Source: Pradoshia eiseniae
GTDB lineage: Bacteria > Bacillota > Bacilli > Bacillales > Pradoshiaceae
Assembly (NCBI RefSeq): GCF_002946355.1
Contig: NZ_PKOZ01000005.1
Coordinates: forward strand, 1 to 64,000
DNA: 64,000 nt
Direction of reading: 5' to 3'
A program made the position numbers and the translations under genes. The notes beneath the pieces are model-generated. The model searched no databases. It saw nothing but the letters and a program-made list of their open reading frames with translations, and had not been told where the DNA came from. The first letter of the stretch is position 1. Every line of letters begins with the position of its first letter. Shown here one piece after another: positions 32,874-41,625 of the stretch.

Positions 32874-33101
32874 ATGGCAAAAGTATTGGAAACAAACGGA
32901 ATGGTCTGCCCATTCCCATTAGAAGAGGCAAAAGCAGCCATGACCGAACTAACGGCTGGCGAAGAATTAATCATCAACTTCGACTGCACACAAGCAACGG
33001 AAAGCATCCCGCGCTGGGCGGCAAAAGAAGGCCATACCGTTACTAATTTTGAACAGATCGGAAATGCCGAATGGCAAATCGTTTTGAAAAAAGGGAAATA
33101 A
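32874..33101 (+). CDS. tsuB: TusA-family sulfur carrier (TsuB)
   Basis: A 75-residue TusA-fold protein with the family CPxP motif as CPFPLEEAKAAM, whose cysteine carries the sulfane sulfur. As in known TsuA-TsuB pairs it is encoded right behind the transporter and probably accepts thiosulfate sulfur on the cytosolic side. AAAGGGAGG precedes the ATG. Confidence 0.92.
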   Translation: MAKVLETNGMVCPFPLEEAKAAMTELTAGEELIINFDCTQATESIPRWAAKEGHTVTNFEQIGNAEWQIVLKKGK

Positions 33102-33104
33102 GAC

Positions 33105-33139
33105 AAAAAAGGCTGCCGATTTTTTTCAGGCAGCCTTTT
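33105..33139. terminator. Bidirectional terminator between tsuB and gabD
   Basis: GGCTGCC (33111-33117) and GGCAGCC (33129-33135), flanked by A and T runs on both sides. Confidence 0.9.
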
Positions 33140-33147
33140 CATTTCGC

Positions 33148-34584
33148 TTATTCTAATCCAAGGGAAATATATTTAACCTCAAGGAATTCATCGATTCCGT
33201 GATGGCTGCCTTCCCGCCCGAGCCCGCTTTGCTTAAAACCGCCAAACGGAGCCTGAGCTACGGATGGCATACCGTCATTCACCCCAACAATGCCGTATTC
33301 TAAGTTCTCCGCAATATAAATTGCTTCACTGATTTTATCTGAGTAAACATAAGCCGCGAGACCAAATGGAGTATTGTTCGCTCTCTCAACAGCTTCTTCC
33401 ACCTCATCAAAGCTGGCAATCGGCGCAATTGGACCAAATGTCTCTTCCTGCATACAAAGCATATCATCTGTTGCTCCAGAGATGACGGTCGGTGTAATAT
33501 AATAACCTTTTTGATTAGACAGGGTATCACCGCCAATCACTATTTCTGCGCCTTTTTCTTCTGCATCCCGAATATGAGCCATTGCTTTATCAATTGCTTC
33601 TTGATTAATGAGCGGACCAATTTCCATCCCTTCCTCAAATCCATTGCCTATCTTCAGCCGGCTCGCCTTCTCCGCATATCGTTTCGTGAATTCCTTATAA
33701 ATGCCTGCTTGCACGAGGATTCGATTAGCGCACACACACGTTTGCCCCGCATTTCGGAACTTCGACGCGATAGCTCCCTCAACAGCCTTATCGATATCAG
33801 CATGATTGGTGACGATAAACGGTGCATGCCCGCCAAGTTCAAGCGAGATTTTCTTAACCGTATCAGCGGCTCCCCTCATTAAAAGCTTTCCGACTTCCGT
33901 GGAACCAGTAAAGGTAAGCTTGCGCACACGCTCATCCTTTTGCCAAACCTCCGTAATTCGCTTTGCGTCCCCAGTTACAACATTCAATACACCTGCGGGA
34001 ATCCCTGCCCTCTCTGCCAGCTCTGCCAGCTTCAAGGCCGTAAATGGTGTCTCCTCTGAAGGCTTAAGCACCACTGTGCAGCCTGCAGCCAAGGCTGGTC
34101 CGACTTTTCGGGTAATCATTGCCGCCGGAAAGTTCCAAGGTGTGATTGCCGCAACTACTCCAACAGGCTGCTTATGGACGAAAATCCGTTTATTAGGATG
34201 CGTTGCTGGAATTGTCTCTCCGTATATCCGTTTCCCTTCTTCCGCAAACCAGGTAATAAAGCTATTCGCGTAAGCAATCTCCCCCTTCGCCTCTGCCAAG
34301 GGCTTTCCTTGTTCGGTCGTCAATGTTTCAGCCAGTTCATCTGTATGCTCATTGATCAAACGAGCCCATTCAAGTAAAAGGGCCGAACGTTCAGCGGCTG
34401 TTCGTTTAGCCCATGCTTTGCCAGCTTCATAGGCTGCCTCGACCGCTCTTTGCGCTTCCTGTTCCCCTCCATCTGGAACCATGCCGACCAATTCCTGTGT
34501 GGCTGGATTAAAGACATCAATCTTTTCTTCTGTATCAATCCATTCTCCTGCTATATACATTTTGGCTGGGAATAAATTTGTCAT
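33148..34584 (-). CDS. gabD: NAD(P)-dependent succinate-semialdehyde dehydrogenase
   Basis: A 478-residue aldehyde dehydrogenase. Key blocks are TPWNFPAAMITRKVGPALAA, TFTGSTEVGKLLM, the catalytic base glutamate in SLELGGHAPFIV and the nucleophilic cysteine in NAGQTCVCANR. The last block is ended by the C-terminal QAPFGGFKQSGLGREGS. The pattern matches GabD, which oxidises succinate semialdehyde from GABA breakdown, but related semialdehyde substrates are possible. No gabT or gabP lies nearby. Start ATG has only a weak upstream site (GAGCGG). Confidence 0.88.
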   Translation of the reverse strand: MTNLFPAKMYIAGEWIDTEEKIDVFNPATQELVGMVPDGGEQEAQRAVEAAYEAGKAWAKRTAAERSALLLEWARLINEHTDELAETLTTEQGKPLAEAKGEIAYANSFITWFAEEGKRIYGETIPATHPNKRIFVHKQPVGVVAAITPWNFPAAMITRKVGPALAAGCTVVLKPSEETPFTALKLAELAERAGIPAGVLNVVTGDAKRITEVWQKDERVRKLTFTGSTEVGKLLMRGAADTVKKISLELGGHAPFIVTNHADIDKAVEGAIASKFRNAGQTCVCANRILVQAGIYKEFTKRYAEKASRLKIGNGFEEGMEIGPLINQEAIDKAMAHIRDAEEKGAEIVIGGDTLSNQKGYYITPTVISGATDDMLCMQEETFGPIAPIASFDEVEEAVERANNTPFGLAAYVYSDKISEAIYIAENLEYGIVGVNDGMPSVAQAPFGGFKQSGLGREGSHHGIDEFLEVKYISLGLE

Positions 34585-34726
34585 ATCATCCGCTCCATTC
34601 TTTTTTGTGTCATTTTCTATAGAGCTATTTTACTTCCTAGGTGTTCATTTGTGGTATTATCCCTCATTATCCCTTAAACTGGAAGTGATGACAATTTTTA
34701 AAGTTATATAAAAGGGGGGCATTGAA

Positions 34727-36814
34727 TTGAATAATCCAAAGAAGAAGAAAAAGAGAAAGCCTTCTCTTGCCATTCGAACAAATATTCTTCTCTTCGCGGT
34801 CTTTCTTCTATTCACAGCTTTGATTCTGCGCTTAGGAATTCTGCAAATCGTTCATGGGGACACATACAAAAAGGAAGTGGAGAAAACAGAAGACATTACC
34901 GTTAATAAACCAGTCCCCCGCGGACTTATTTATGACCGTAATTATAATTTAATCGTCGATAATGAAGGGGTTAATGCCATCACCTATACACGAAGCAAGA
35001 CGGTTAAAACAACAGAAATGGTCGAGGTTGCTGAAAAGCTCTCAGAGTATATTTCTGTCAGTGATGAGGATATGGAAGAGATCAAGGAAAGGGATATGAA
35101 AGACTTTTGGATTATTCTTCACCCGGAGGAAGCCAAGGCAAAGATCACAAAAGCGGAATATCAGAAAGAAAGTGACGGCAAGCTGCAGAGCAGCGACTTA
35201 TATAAATTGCAGCTTGAGCGAATAACCAAAAAAGAGCTCGCCTCCTTGTCCAAACAAGACTTAAAGACACTCGCCATCTTCCGCAAGTTCAATAGCGGCA
35301 CATACTTAACCCCTGAGATGGTCAAAAACGAAGGGGTGACGGATAAAGAAATGGCTCTTGTCAGCGAGAATCTGGACGAATTGCCGGGAGTTGACACCTA
35401 TGTCGACTGGAATCGGAAATATCCTTATGACTCCACGCTCAAATCTATCCTGGGACGGACTTCTTCAGCGGATACTGGTCTCCCAAAGGAAAAGGTAGAT
35501 TACTATACTTCAAGAGGCTATAGTCTGAATGAACGAATAGGCTTATCCAATCTAGAACTCTATTATGAGGATATCCTGCACGGGCAAAAGGGGAAATTTA
35601 AAACGACGCTTGATAAAGACGGGAATGTTATCGGCACTGAGAGCTTGACTGAGGGCCAGCGCGGCAAGGACCTTGCCCTAACCATTGACATCGAATTCCA
35701 GAAGAAAGTAGAAACGATCATCGAGAATGAGCTGAAAGCTAATAAAGGGTCTGGGAATACAAAATACTTGGACCGAGCTTTCGTTGTCGCGATGGACCCG
35801 AAAACAGGAGAGATTCTTTCCTTGGCTGGAAAGCGCTATTACTATGATGAAGAAAAGCGCAACTACGTGATGAGCGACTTTGCCCAAGGGACTTATACGA
35901 CCGCCTATGCGATGGGATCTTCCGTTAAAGGGGCCACCATCTTAACCGGGTATCAAGAAGGGGTTATCTCTCCTGGCACAGTTCAGCTTGATGCACCCGT
36001 ACAGATTAAAGGAACACCTATTAAGAAATCTTATACAATTATGGGTTACCTCAATGACCTAACCGCTCTTAAACGTTCATCAAACGTCTATATGTTCAAG
36101 ACAGCCCTGGCTATCGGAGGCGCTCAATATACACGTGCCGGCCAAACGATGAATGTGACCGATGAGTCTTTCGATATCATGCGCAATCGCTATAGTGAAT
36201 TCGGTCTTGGGAAGCGGACCGGGATTGACCTTCCTGGTGAGCAAATTGGCTATAAGGGTTCTGAGAGAATTGCCGGAAAGCTGATGGACTTTTCCATTGG
36301 ACAATATGACACATACACACCTCTGCAGCTGGCCCAATATGTCTCCACCATTGCCAATGACGGTCATCGGATGGAACCTCATATCGTGAAGAAAATGCAT
36401 GAACCAGTATTGAAAAAAGGGGAAATCGGCCCAGTCTTTAAGGATGTAGAGCCGAAGATACTGAATAAATTATCGATGAAGGACAGCTGGATTGATCGGG
36501 TGCAGGAAGGCTTCCGTCAAGTAACCCAAGACACAGGCGGTACGGCAGCGAGCTTCTTCGATGACAGACCATATAACCCCGCAGGGAAAACAGGGACAGC
36601 ACAAGCCTTTTATGACGGTCCCAATTGGGTTCCCGGAACGGTACAGCCAGATACCTGGAATCTGACCTTTGTCTCCTATGCTCCTTATGATGACCCTGAA
36701 ATAGCTATTAGCGTTGTTGTTCCATGGGCCTATCAATCAGTCGGTAATCAACTGAACTTAAAGATTGCTCAAAAGGTTTATGATGCATATTTCAATTACA
36801 AGCCAGGTCAGTAA
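34727..36814 (+). CDS. pbpA: Class B penicillin-binding protein (PbpA/PBP2A-like transpeptidase)
   Basis: A 695-residue membrane-anchored peptidoglycan transpeptidase. There is a basic N-terminus (KKKKKRKPS), one transmembrane helix at about 18-40, then the dimerisation domain with PVPRGLIYDRN. The transpeptidase domain carries the nucleophile S398 in GSSVKG (SxxK), SSN in ALKRSSNVYM, and K621 in GKTGTA. The length and the long N-terminal module with ILHPEEAKAKITK match the Bacillus PbpA/PbpH pair, which act redundantly in cell elongation. The start is TTG, seven bases behind AAAGGGGGG. A strong terminator follows. Confidence 0.9.
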   Translation: MNNPKKKKKRKPSLAIRTNILLFAVFLLFTALILRLGILQIVHGDTYKKEVEKTEDITVNKPVPRGLIYDRNYNLIVDNEGVNAITYTRSKTVKTTEMVEVAEKLSEYISVSDEDMEEIKERDMKDFWIILHPEEAKAKITKAEYQKESDGKLQSSDLYKLQLERITKKELASLSKQDLKTLAIFRKFNSGTYLTPEMVKNEGVTDKEMALVSENLDELPGVDTYVDWNRKYPYDSTLKSILGRTSSADTGLPKEKVDYYTSRGYSLNERIGLSNLELYYEDILHGQKGKFKTTLDKDGNVIGTESLTEGQRGKDLALTIDIEFQKKVETIIENELKANKGSGNTKYLDRAFVVAMDPKTGEILSLAGKRYYYDEEKRNYVMSDFAQGTYTTAYAMGSSVKGATILTGYQEGVISPGTVQLDAPVQIKGTPIKKSYTIMGYLNDLTALKRSSNVYMFKTALAIGGAQYTRAGQTMNVTDESFDIMRNRYSEFGLGKRTGIDLPGEQIGYKGSERIAGKLMDFSIGQYDTYTPLQLAQYVSTIANDGHRMEPHIVKKMHEPVLKKGEIGPVFKDVEPKILNKLSMKDSWIDRVQEGFRQVTQDTGGTAASFFDDRPYNPAGKTGTAQAFYDGPNWVPGTVQPDTWNLTFVSYAPYDDPEIAISVVVPWAYQSVGNQLNLKIAQKVYDAYFNYKPGQ

Positions 36815-36823
36815 TATGAAAAG

Positions 36824-36865
36824 AGTCCCTTCTCGCCATTTTCCAGGCAGAAGGGACTTTTTTTC
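36824..36865 (+). terminator. Terminator of pbpA
   Basis: AGTCCCTTCT (36824-36833) pairs with AGAAGGGACT (36849-36858), followed by seven Ts. Confidence 0.9.
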
Positions 36866-36981
36866 CTTAAGGGCAAGTCCTGAAGTAATCATTGGCGCCC
36901 AACTTCCTTTTGGCTAAGCTCTTTATTTACTGATAGGCATATACTGCACATGACTGAGAAATATAAGGAGTGGAATAGTAA

Positions 36982-37368
36982 ATGCCTAATGGTATGCCAA
37001 CACAACAACAGCAGTATGGAAATTATCCGCATGGATATGGACAGCAGCAAGGTTCTTTCGGGTATGGAAGCCCACAATACTTCGGAGGCCACGGTGGTTA
37101 TGGCGGTTATGGTGGTTATGGTGGGCATGGCGGAGGCTATCCAGGCATGTTCCCGCCCATGCAGCACCCTCAACCCTATCATCAATTTCCGCAGCATGGT
37201 TCTGCTTCCCCATATAGCGGCGGATACGGAAACTTTTATGGTTTGCCGCTCGGAGGCTGGAGCGGACAGTATGCCAGCCAATTTGGCGGACCATTTTCCT
37301 CACCAGGTTATGGTTATGGGACACCGTTAACCTCTGACGCACGTGATGAATCCTATAGTTCATTTTAA
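36982..37368 (+). CDS. Gly/Tyr/His-rich low-complexity protein, possible spore-surface protein
   Basis: A 128-residue protein made mostly of Gly, Tyr, Gln, Pro, His and Ser. A run of GGYGGYGGYGGHGGGY lies near residues 35-52, with a QQQQYG stretch before it and PMQHPQPYHQFPQHG after it. There is no signal peptide and no membrane segment; only the last ~12 residues (TSDARDESYSSF) are of ordinary composition. The ATG follows AAGGAGTGG by nine bases, and a clean terminator follows, so it is a real gene. Spore coat and exosporium proteins often have this composition, but I cannot name it. Confidence 0.75.
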   Translation: MPNGMPTQQQQYGNYPHGYGQQQGSFGYGSPQYFGGHGGYGGYGGYGGHGGGYPGMFPPMQHPQPYHQFPQHGSASPYSGGYGNFYGLPLGGWSGQYASQFGGPFSSPGYGYGTPLTSDARDESYSSF

Positions 37369-37374
37369 TAGTTT

Positions 37375-37402
37375 AGGCTGCCGGTTTCACGGCAGCCTTT
37401 TA
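37375..37402 (+). terminator. Terminator after the Gly/Tyr-rich gene
   Basis: AGGCTGCC (37375-37382) pairs with GGCAGCCT (37391-37398), followed by TTT. Confidence 0.85.
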
Positions 37403-37517
37403 TCTCTTTAAACAGGTGAAATATTTCATTTAATGTAATATTTCATTCTTTTGGTTAACCTTCATTATTTATCGGGTAGTAAATAATGGTTACTCATTAT
37501 AAAGGGGTAGATTATAA

Positions 37518-38969
37518 ATGGAAGAGATTGAATTAAAGGAGAAGAAGGTAAGCCATGCCATCTTCCAATTCTTGTTCCCATTCTCACTTTTGGAAGGAAA
37601 AGAGGATGATACAGCAAACAAGCTAAAAGAAAATGGCTATGAATGGTTCAGGCTTGATAAGCTTGAGAAAGAAGATGACTATTATGGAAAATATGAAATT
37701 GACCATGAGGATTTAGAGAATTATTACCTGCCCTTTACGAATCGTATCTTGTTCCCAAAGAAAGAAGACGGGAAAGGATTTCAGCGGTATACAAAAGCAC
37801 TGGGGATGAAAAGCACCTTTAAAGCTCCATCTTATTCCGCAGAATTTGTGATTCATTCCGTTGATATCTTTATTTGCCCCTATCAGATTGGTCTATTAAA
37901 TGTGCGACTAGACCTCTTAAATGAAAGTGAGCTGACCTATTCAGAGATCCTCGACTTCGGGGCAAAATTCAGGATAATGGAAGAAAAGAATTCAATCACA
38001 AGTGTTTTATGCAATGGTCAGTCCTTTGAACATGTTCAGGAATATATATTTGAATGTGTCATCCCAGATATCAAAGAATATATGAGCTATAAATCAGAGA
38101 AGAGCGCCTATTTTGAATCCTTCCCTTTCTTTGAGGATAACCGCCTATATGTTCAGGCTCTAATCAGCCTTGATGATGATATTACAGAAGAGGATGTGTA
38201 CCGCCTTGGCAATCTTGACGGTTTCTTCCAGGATAAGCCTTATATAAGTACACATAATAAAGAATTTGTCCACAGCTTCATCCAGGAGAAGGCCTATACA
38301 CGATGGGCACCATATACGTATATCCTGCCTGAATCGAGCGGTTTTTTTATTTTAACAAAGCAGACAGGGACTGAACTCACAAGAATCGCCAATAGCTTTT
38401 ATGGAGAGTTTTATTATGGATTAATCCTAACACTCTTCCATAAGATTGTTTTGCTGAAGCTTGAGAACAATTATTCAGAAATTCGGATTGAACAGGATAC
38501 AAAAAAAGTCGAGAAACTGATCCATGCCATCAATGCCTTCTCCTCCAACTACTTTTTCTTTGAATTGGCAACCCAGTCAGAGGGAAGAGACATTTTCGTT
38601 AAGCTGCGGGATCGTTTTCGGGTCGAGCTGCTTTATGAGGATACACGCAACACGCTTGAAAGCCTCTACCAATACCAGGATAACTTTACTTCTAAGCAGA
38701 GCAGCTCCTTACTGCAGATTCTCACCCTCTATTCCGTCATCACAGGTATATTCGGCATGAACCTGATGGTCGAGAATTTAGACAAAGATATCAATTGGAC
38801 AAGCGCATTTGGCTCTTTGAGCTTTTACGAATACATCGCCCTCTTTGTCATCGTTTCAGGGGTAGCCATTTCTGTTTTCCTGTCCATCCGCTATATTGCC
38901 ATTTGGTATATGGACAAGCAGGAGAGAAAGAAATGGCGCAAGCAAATTGAATATCCCAACACGAAATAA
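37518..38969 (+). CDS. Divergent CorA-like membrane protein
   Basis: A 483-residue protein with a large soluble N-terminal part (residues 1-395) and two C-terminal membrane helices (about 397-415 and 433-460). The first helix ends in IFGMNLM, the GMN signature of the CorA metal-ion channel family, at about residue 413. The second helix is followed by a basic tail (KQERKKWRKQ), as in CorA. The preceding long helix (DTRNTLESLYQYQDNFTSK) fits the CorA stalk. The N-terminal part is longer than in typical CorA (~315 residues in total) and not recognisable. Transport of Mg2+ or another divalent ion is inferred only from the helices and GMN. It lies alone with its own terminator. Confidence 0.65.
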   Translation: MEEIELKEKKVSHAIFQFLFPFSLLEGKEDDTANKLKENGYEWFRLDKLEKEDDYYGKYEIDHEDLENYYLPFTNRILFPKKEDGKGFQRYTKALGMKSTFKAPSYSAEFVIHSVDIFICPYQIGLLNVRLDLLNESELTYSEILDFGAKFRIMEEKNSITSVLCNGQSFEHVQEYIFECVIPDIKEYMSYKSEKSAYFESFPFFEDNRLYVQALISLDDDITEEDVYRLGNLDGFFQDKPYISTHNKEFVHSFIQEKAYTRWAPYTYILPESSGFFILTKQTGTELTRIANSFYGEFYYGLILTLFHKIVLLKLENNYSEIRIEQDTKKVEKLIHAINAFSSNYFFFELATQSEGRDIFVKLRDRFRVELLYEDTRNTLESLYQYQDNFTSKQSSSLLQILTLYSVITGIFGMNLMVENLDKDINWTSAFGSLSFYEYIALFVIVSGVAISVFLSIRYIAIWYMDKQERKKWRKQIEYPNTK

Positions 38970-38977
38970 GGACTTAA

Positions 38978-39019
38978 GAAACGGGGCAGCCACCATGATG
39001 GCTGCCCCGTTTCTTCTTG
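38978..39019 (+). terminator. Terminator of the CorA-like gene
   Basis: GAAACGGGGCAGCCA pairs with TGGCTGCCCCGTTTC (right arm ends at 39013), followed by TTCTTG. The sigma-G promoter of the ger operon starts inside its tail. Confidence 0.85.
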
Positions 39020-39047
39020 TATATTTTTCATTATGCAGCACATACTA
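39018..39047 (+). promoter_or_regulatory. Sigma-G promoter of the ger operon
   Basis: -35 TGTATA (39018-39023), 17-nt spacer, -10 CATACTA (39041-39047). The -10 is the exact sigma-G consensus and the -35 differs from TGAATA by one base. It lies 34 bp before the GerA start, as expected for forespore-specific germinant receptor genes. Confidence 0.85.
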
Positions 39048-39080
39048 ATCCCCATTAATGGCGATAAGTGGTGATTTAAA

Positions 39081-40514
39081 ATGAACTTTTCCAAATGGAA
39101 CAAGAAACAGGAACCTACTCAAGATTTAACAAAAAATCCATCTGAAAAAATTGACGAAAATACAGCCTATCTAACCCAAGCATTCTCAGGCGCAACCGAT
39201 TTGGTTGTACGCAAGTTTTCGGCATTTGATAAAACTTACTGTCTCGTATATATCAAAACGATTTGCGATGTGACAATACTTGAGAATTTTATCATTAAGC
39301 CACTATTGTTTAAGGATCATTTACATCCACAAGATTTGCCTGTTCCTGACATTAAACCGTTAGATTGCTGGAAAGATATCACTCAAAATTTAACGACTGG
39401 TCATTTCATTTTATTTCAAGAAGGAGATTCCGCTGCATACGCGGCCAATGCCTCTAATTTTGCTCATCGAAGCGTAGGAGAGTCTACCTCTGAGCAATCG
39501 ATTAGAGGTTCTCATGAAGGATTTATTGAAAACTATGAAAGTAATCTCAGCCTAATGAGAACATACCTTCGTACGGAACAGTTTATCATGAAGGATATTA
39601 TTATTGGAGAAGAATTGCCTATCAGAATGGGGATTGGCTACCTGGGCAATAAGGCGGATCCACTCGTTATCGAGAAAGTGAAAGAACGATTAAAATCCTT
39701 CCGTGTTGACGGGGCTATCACTGGAGGTAAACTCCAAGATCATCTTCAGGACAATAAGTATTCACCTTTCCCGCAATATCTGAGTACAGAACGTCCTAAC
39801 CGTGTAGCAGAACATCTCTCTAATGGCGCAGTTGTTGTAATGGTAGATGGGAGCAGCACAGTTTACATTTTACCGACAACCTTTTTTGCCTTTTATCGTG
39901 CTCCCGAGGATATCCAAAGTCCGATATATATTTCCTATACTGATCAAGCATTACGGTTTCTCGCTCTATTTTTGACCATTGTACTGCCGCCTTTTTATAT
40001 TGCCGTCGTATCCTTTAATTTCGAAATCATTCCGGATGCGCTAGTGGCTAACGTTAAGGGGGCCCTGCAAATCATCCCATTTAACCCGTTAATTGAGGCA
40101 TTGATTATGCAAATAATACTGGAGTTATTAAAGGAAGCCGCAATCAGGCTCCCCCAATCCATTTCTCCTACCATTGGGGTTGTCGGGGCTTTAGTGATTG
40201 GGACGACCATTGTTCAGGCTAATCTTATTTCGAGTACAATGCTGATAGTTATTGCCTTAACAGCCATTTCTTCCTTTGTCATTCCTAATCATGAAATGAC
40301 TCTCATTATCAGGATATTCAGCTTTCCACTCATGGTTTTATCCTATATTTTGGGTCTCATGGGCTTAACACTAGGAATAACCTTAATTATCATTCATCTT
40401 TGCACATTAAAATCCATGGGCCAGCCGTATTTGACGTCTTTGCTGCCTTATAGATTCTTTCGTTCAATGAAGTCAGCCTTGAAATTGAGTCTGCCGAATA
40501 AGAAGGAGGGATGA
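39081..40514 (+). CDS. Spore germination receptor subunit A (GerA/GerXA)
   Basis: A 477-residue GerA-family protein of the spore inner membrane. The N-terminal soluble part (about 1-285) has DLVVRKFSAFDKTYCLVYI, the VGESTSEQSIRGSHEGFIE motif characteristic of the family, and MVDGSSTVYILP. The C-terminal part has about five helices, with ISPTIGVVGALVIG and an ending in the basic RFFRSMKSALK. It forms a germinant receptor with the B and C subunits encoded next. The first gene of the operon, translated from ATG 39081. The germinant cannot be told from sequence. Confidence 0.95.
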   Translation: MNFSKWNKKQEPTQDLTKNPSEKIDENTAYLTQAFSGATDLVVRKFSAFDKTYCLVYIKTICDVTILENFIIKPLLFKDHLHPQDLPVPDIKPLDCWKDITQNLTTGHFILFQEGDSAAYAANASNFAHRSVGESTSEQSIRGSHEGFIENYESNLSLMRTYLRTEQFIMKDIIIGEELPIRMGIGYLGNKADPLVIEKVKERLKSFRVDGAITGGKLQDHLQDNKYSPFPQYLSTERPNRVAEHLSNGAVVVMVDGSSTVYILPTTFFAFYRAPEDIQSPIYISYTDQALRFLALFLTIVLPPFYIAVVSFNFEIIPDALVANVKGALQIIPFNPLIEALIMQIILELLKEAAIRLPQSISPTIGVVGALVIGTTIVQANLISSTMLIVIALTAISSFVIPNHEMTLIIRIFSFPLMVLSYILGLMGLTLGITLIIIHLCTLKSMGQPYLTSLLPYRFFRSMKSALKLSLPNKKEG

Positions 40515-41620
40515 TGATTACCATGCAAGTTAAAGATAAACCTATATCACCATTTCAGCTTTACTGTATAATCATTCTTTCAATAACGGGCATAATGATG
40601 TTTTCTCTTCCTTATATCGCGAATCTATATGGAAGAAATAACGCTTGGATATCAGTGATTATTCTATTAATTTCATTTCAATTAATGTGCTTTCTCATTA
40701 TAGCCCTGCATAAGCGGTTTCCGGAGAAGGATTTATTTGCTATTGCGGAAATCGTAATGGGCAAAGTTATTGGTAAAATATTCAATACATTATTGTCCCT
40801 TTATTATCTCTTCATTGCTGTATACGTTTGCCTTTATGGATGCTTCTTAACAATGGAATGGATCTTGCCCTTAACACCGAAACCAGTTATCTACTTAATT
40901 CTGTTGATTCCCGCCTTATATCTGGCAATGGCACAATTGGATGCATTCGCTAGATATAACAGCATTGCTATTTTTATCACTATTATGCTTATCTTCGCCA
41001 TTTGTTTTGCAATACCGGATATGAAATTTTCATACCTGCTGCCAGTCGGACAAGTTCCACTAGCAAAAATATTCAAAGGAGCTATTCACATTGCACCTAT
41101 CTACAGTGGTGTTAATTGCATATTAATCTATTTGCCTAAGACAAGTGGCACTATCAAGGCAAAAGGGAAGGCCGTGTTTTATTCCCTATTAACGATTTCT
41201 TTTATTTATCTATTTATCGTATCAGCCTGTTTAGCGCTATTAGGGACACATGCTTTAGACATAGTCATTATGCCCGTATTATATCTCTTAAAAACGGTTA
41301 CGATTTTTAGCTTTTTTGAACGGCTAGATATTTTTATGATTAGTGTATGGTTAATCCCATCTCTATCTGCTTTCGTCATATATATGCACTTGGCGTTTAC
41401 CGGTCTAACGCAGGTTATTCAAAAGAAAAATAAAATGATATTATTATCTCTTTTTATTTTTGTCTTTCTGGGTTGCCTTGCTACACAATCTAAATTATCC
41501 ATTTACTCACTTCACGAGGGCAGGAGCCTTATGCTCCCTTATAATTGTATAGCTATGTTTGGCGTAACTCCCATACTGCTGATCCTTGCTGTGATTAGGA
41601 AAAAAAACATTAGTAGGTGA
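40511..41620 (+). CDS. Spore germination receptor subunit B (GerXB permease)
   Basis: A 369-residue APC-superfamily-like permease with ten hydrophobic segments: ISPFQLYCIIILSITGIMM at the N-terminus, FPEKDLFAIAEIVMGKVIG, and YSGVNCILIYLP. B subunits bind the germinant in the membrane. The start codon overlaps the stop of the A gene (40511, with alternative ATGs at 40514 and 40523) behind AAGGAGGG, so the operon is translationally coupled. Confidence 0.93.
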   Translation: MMITMQVKDKPISPFQLYCIIILSITGIMMFSLPYIANLYGRNNAWISVIILLISFQLMCFLIIALHKRFPEKDLFAIAEIVMGKVIGKIFNTLLSLYYLFIAVYVCLYGCFLTMEWILPLTPKPVIYLILLIPALYLAMAQLDAFARYNSIAIFITIMLIFAICFAIPDMKFSYLLPVGQVPLAKIFKGAIHIAPIYSGVNCILIYLPKTSGTIKAKGKAVFYSLLTISFIYLFIVSACLALLGTHALDIVIMPVLYLLKTVTIFSFFERLDIFMISVWLIPSLSAFVIYMHLAFTGLTQVIQKKNKMILLSLFIFVFLGCLATQSKLSIYSLHEGRSLMLPYNCIAMFGVTPILLILAVIRKKNISR

Positions 41621-41625
41621 AAGTC

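Noticed and set aside
36938-36947. Sigma-E or sigma-K -10-like GCATATACTG before the Gly/Tyr-rich gene
   Set aside because: No -35 element at a proper distance; cannot be assigned to a sporulation sigma factor.
36986-37363. ORFs in other frames of the Gly/Tyr-rich gene (36950-37330 plus, 36986-37363 minus)
   Set aside because: Open only because the repetitive GGT/TAT codons lack stops in all frames; the frame at 36982 has the ribosome site and a normal C-terminus.
37453-37479. Sigma-B-like promoter before the CorA-like gene (GTTAAC-N15-GGGTAG)
   Set aside because: Two mismatches in the -35 and one in the -10; chance match likely.
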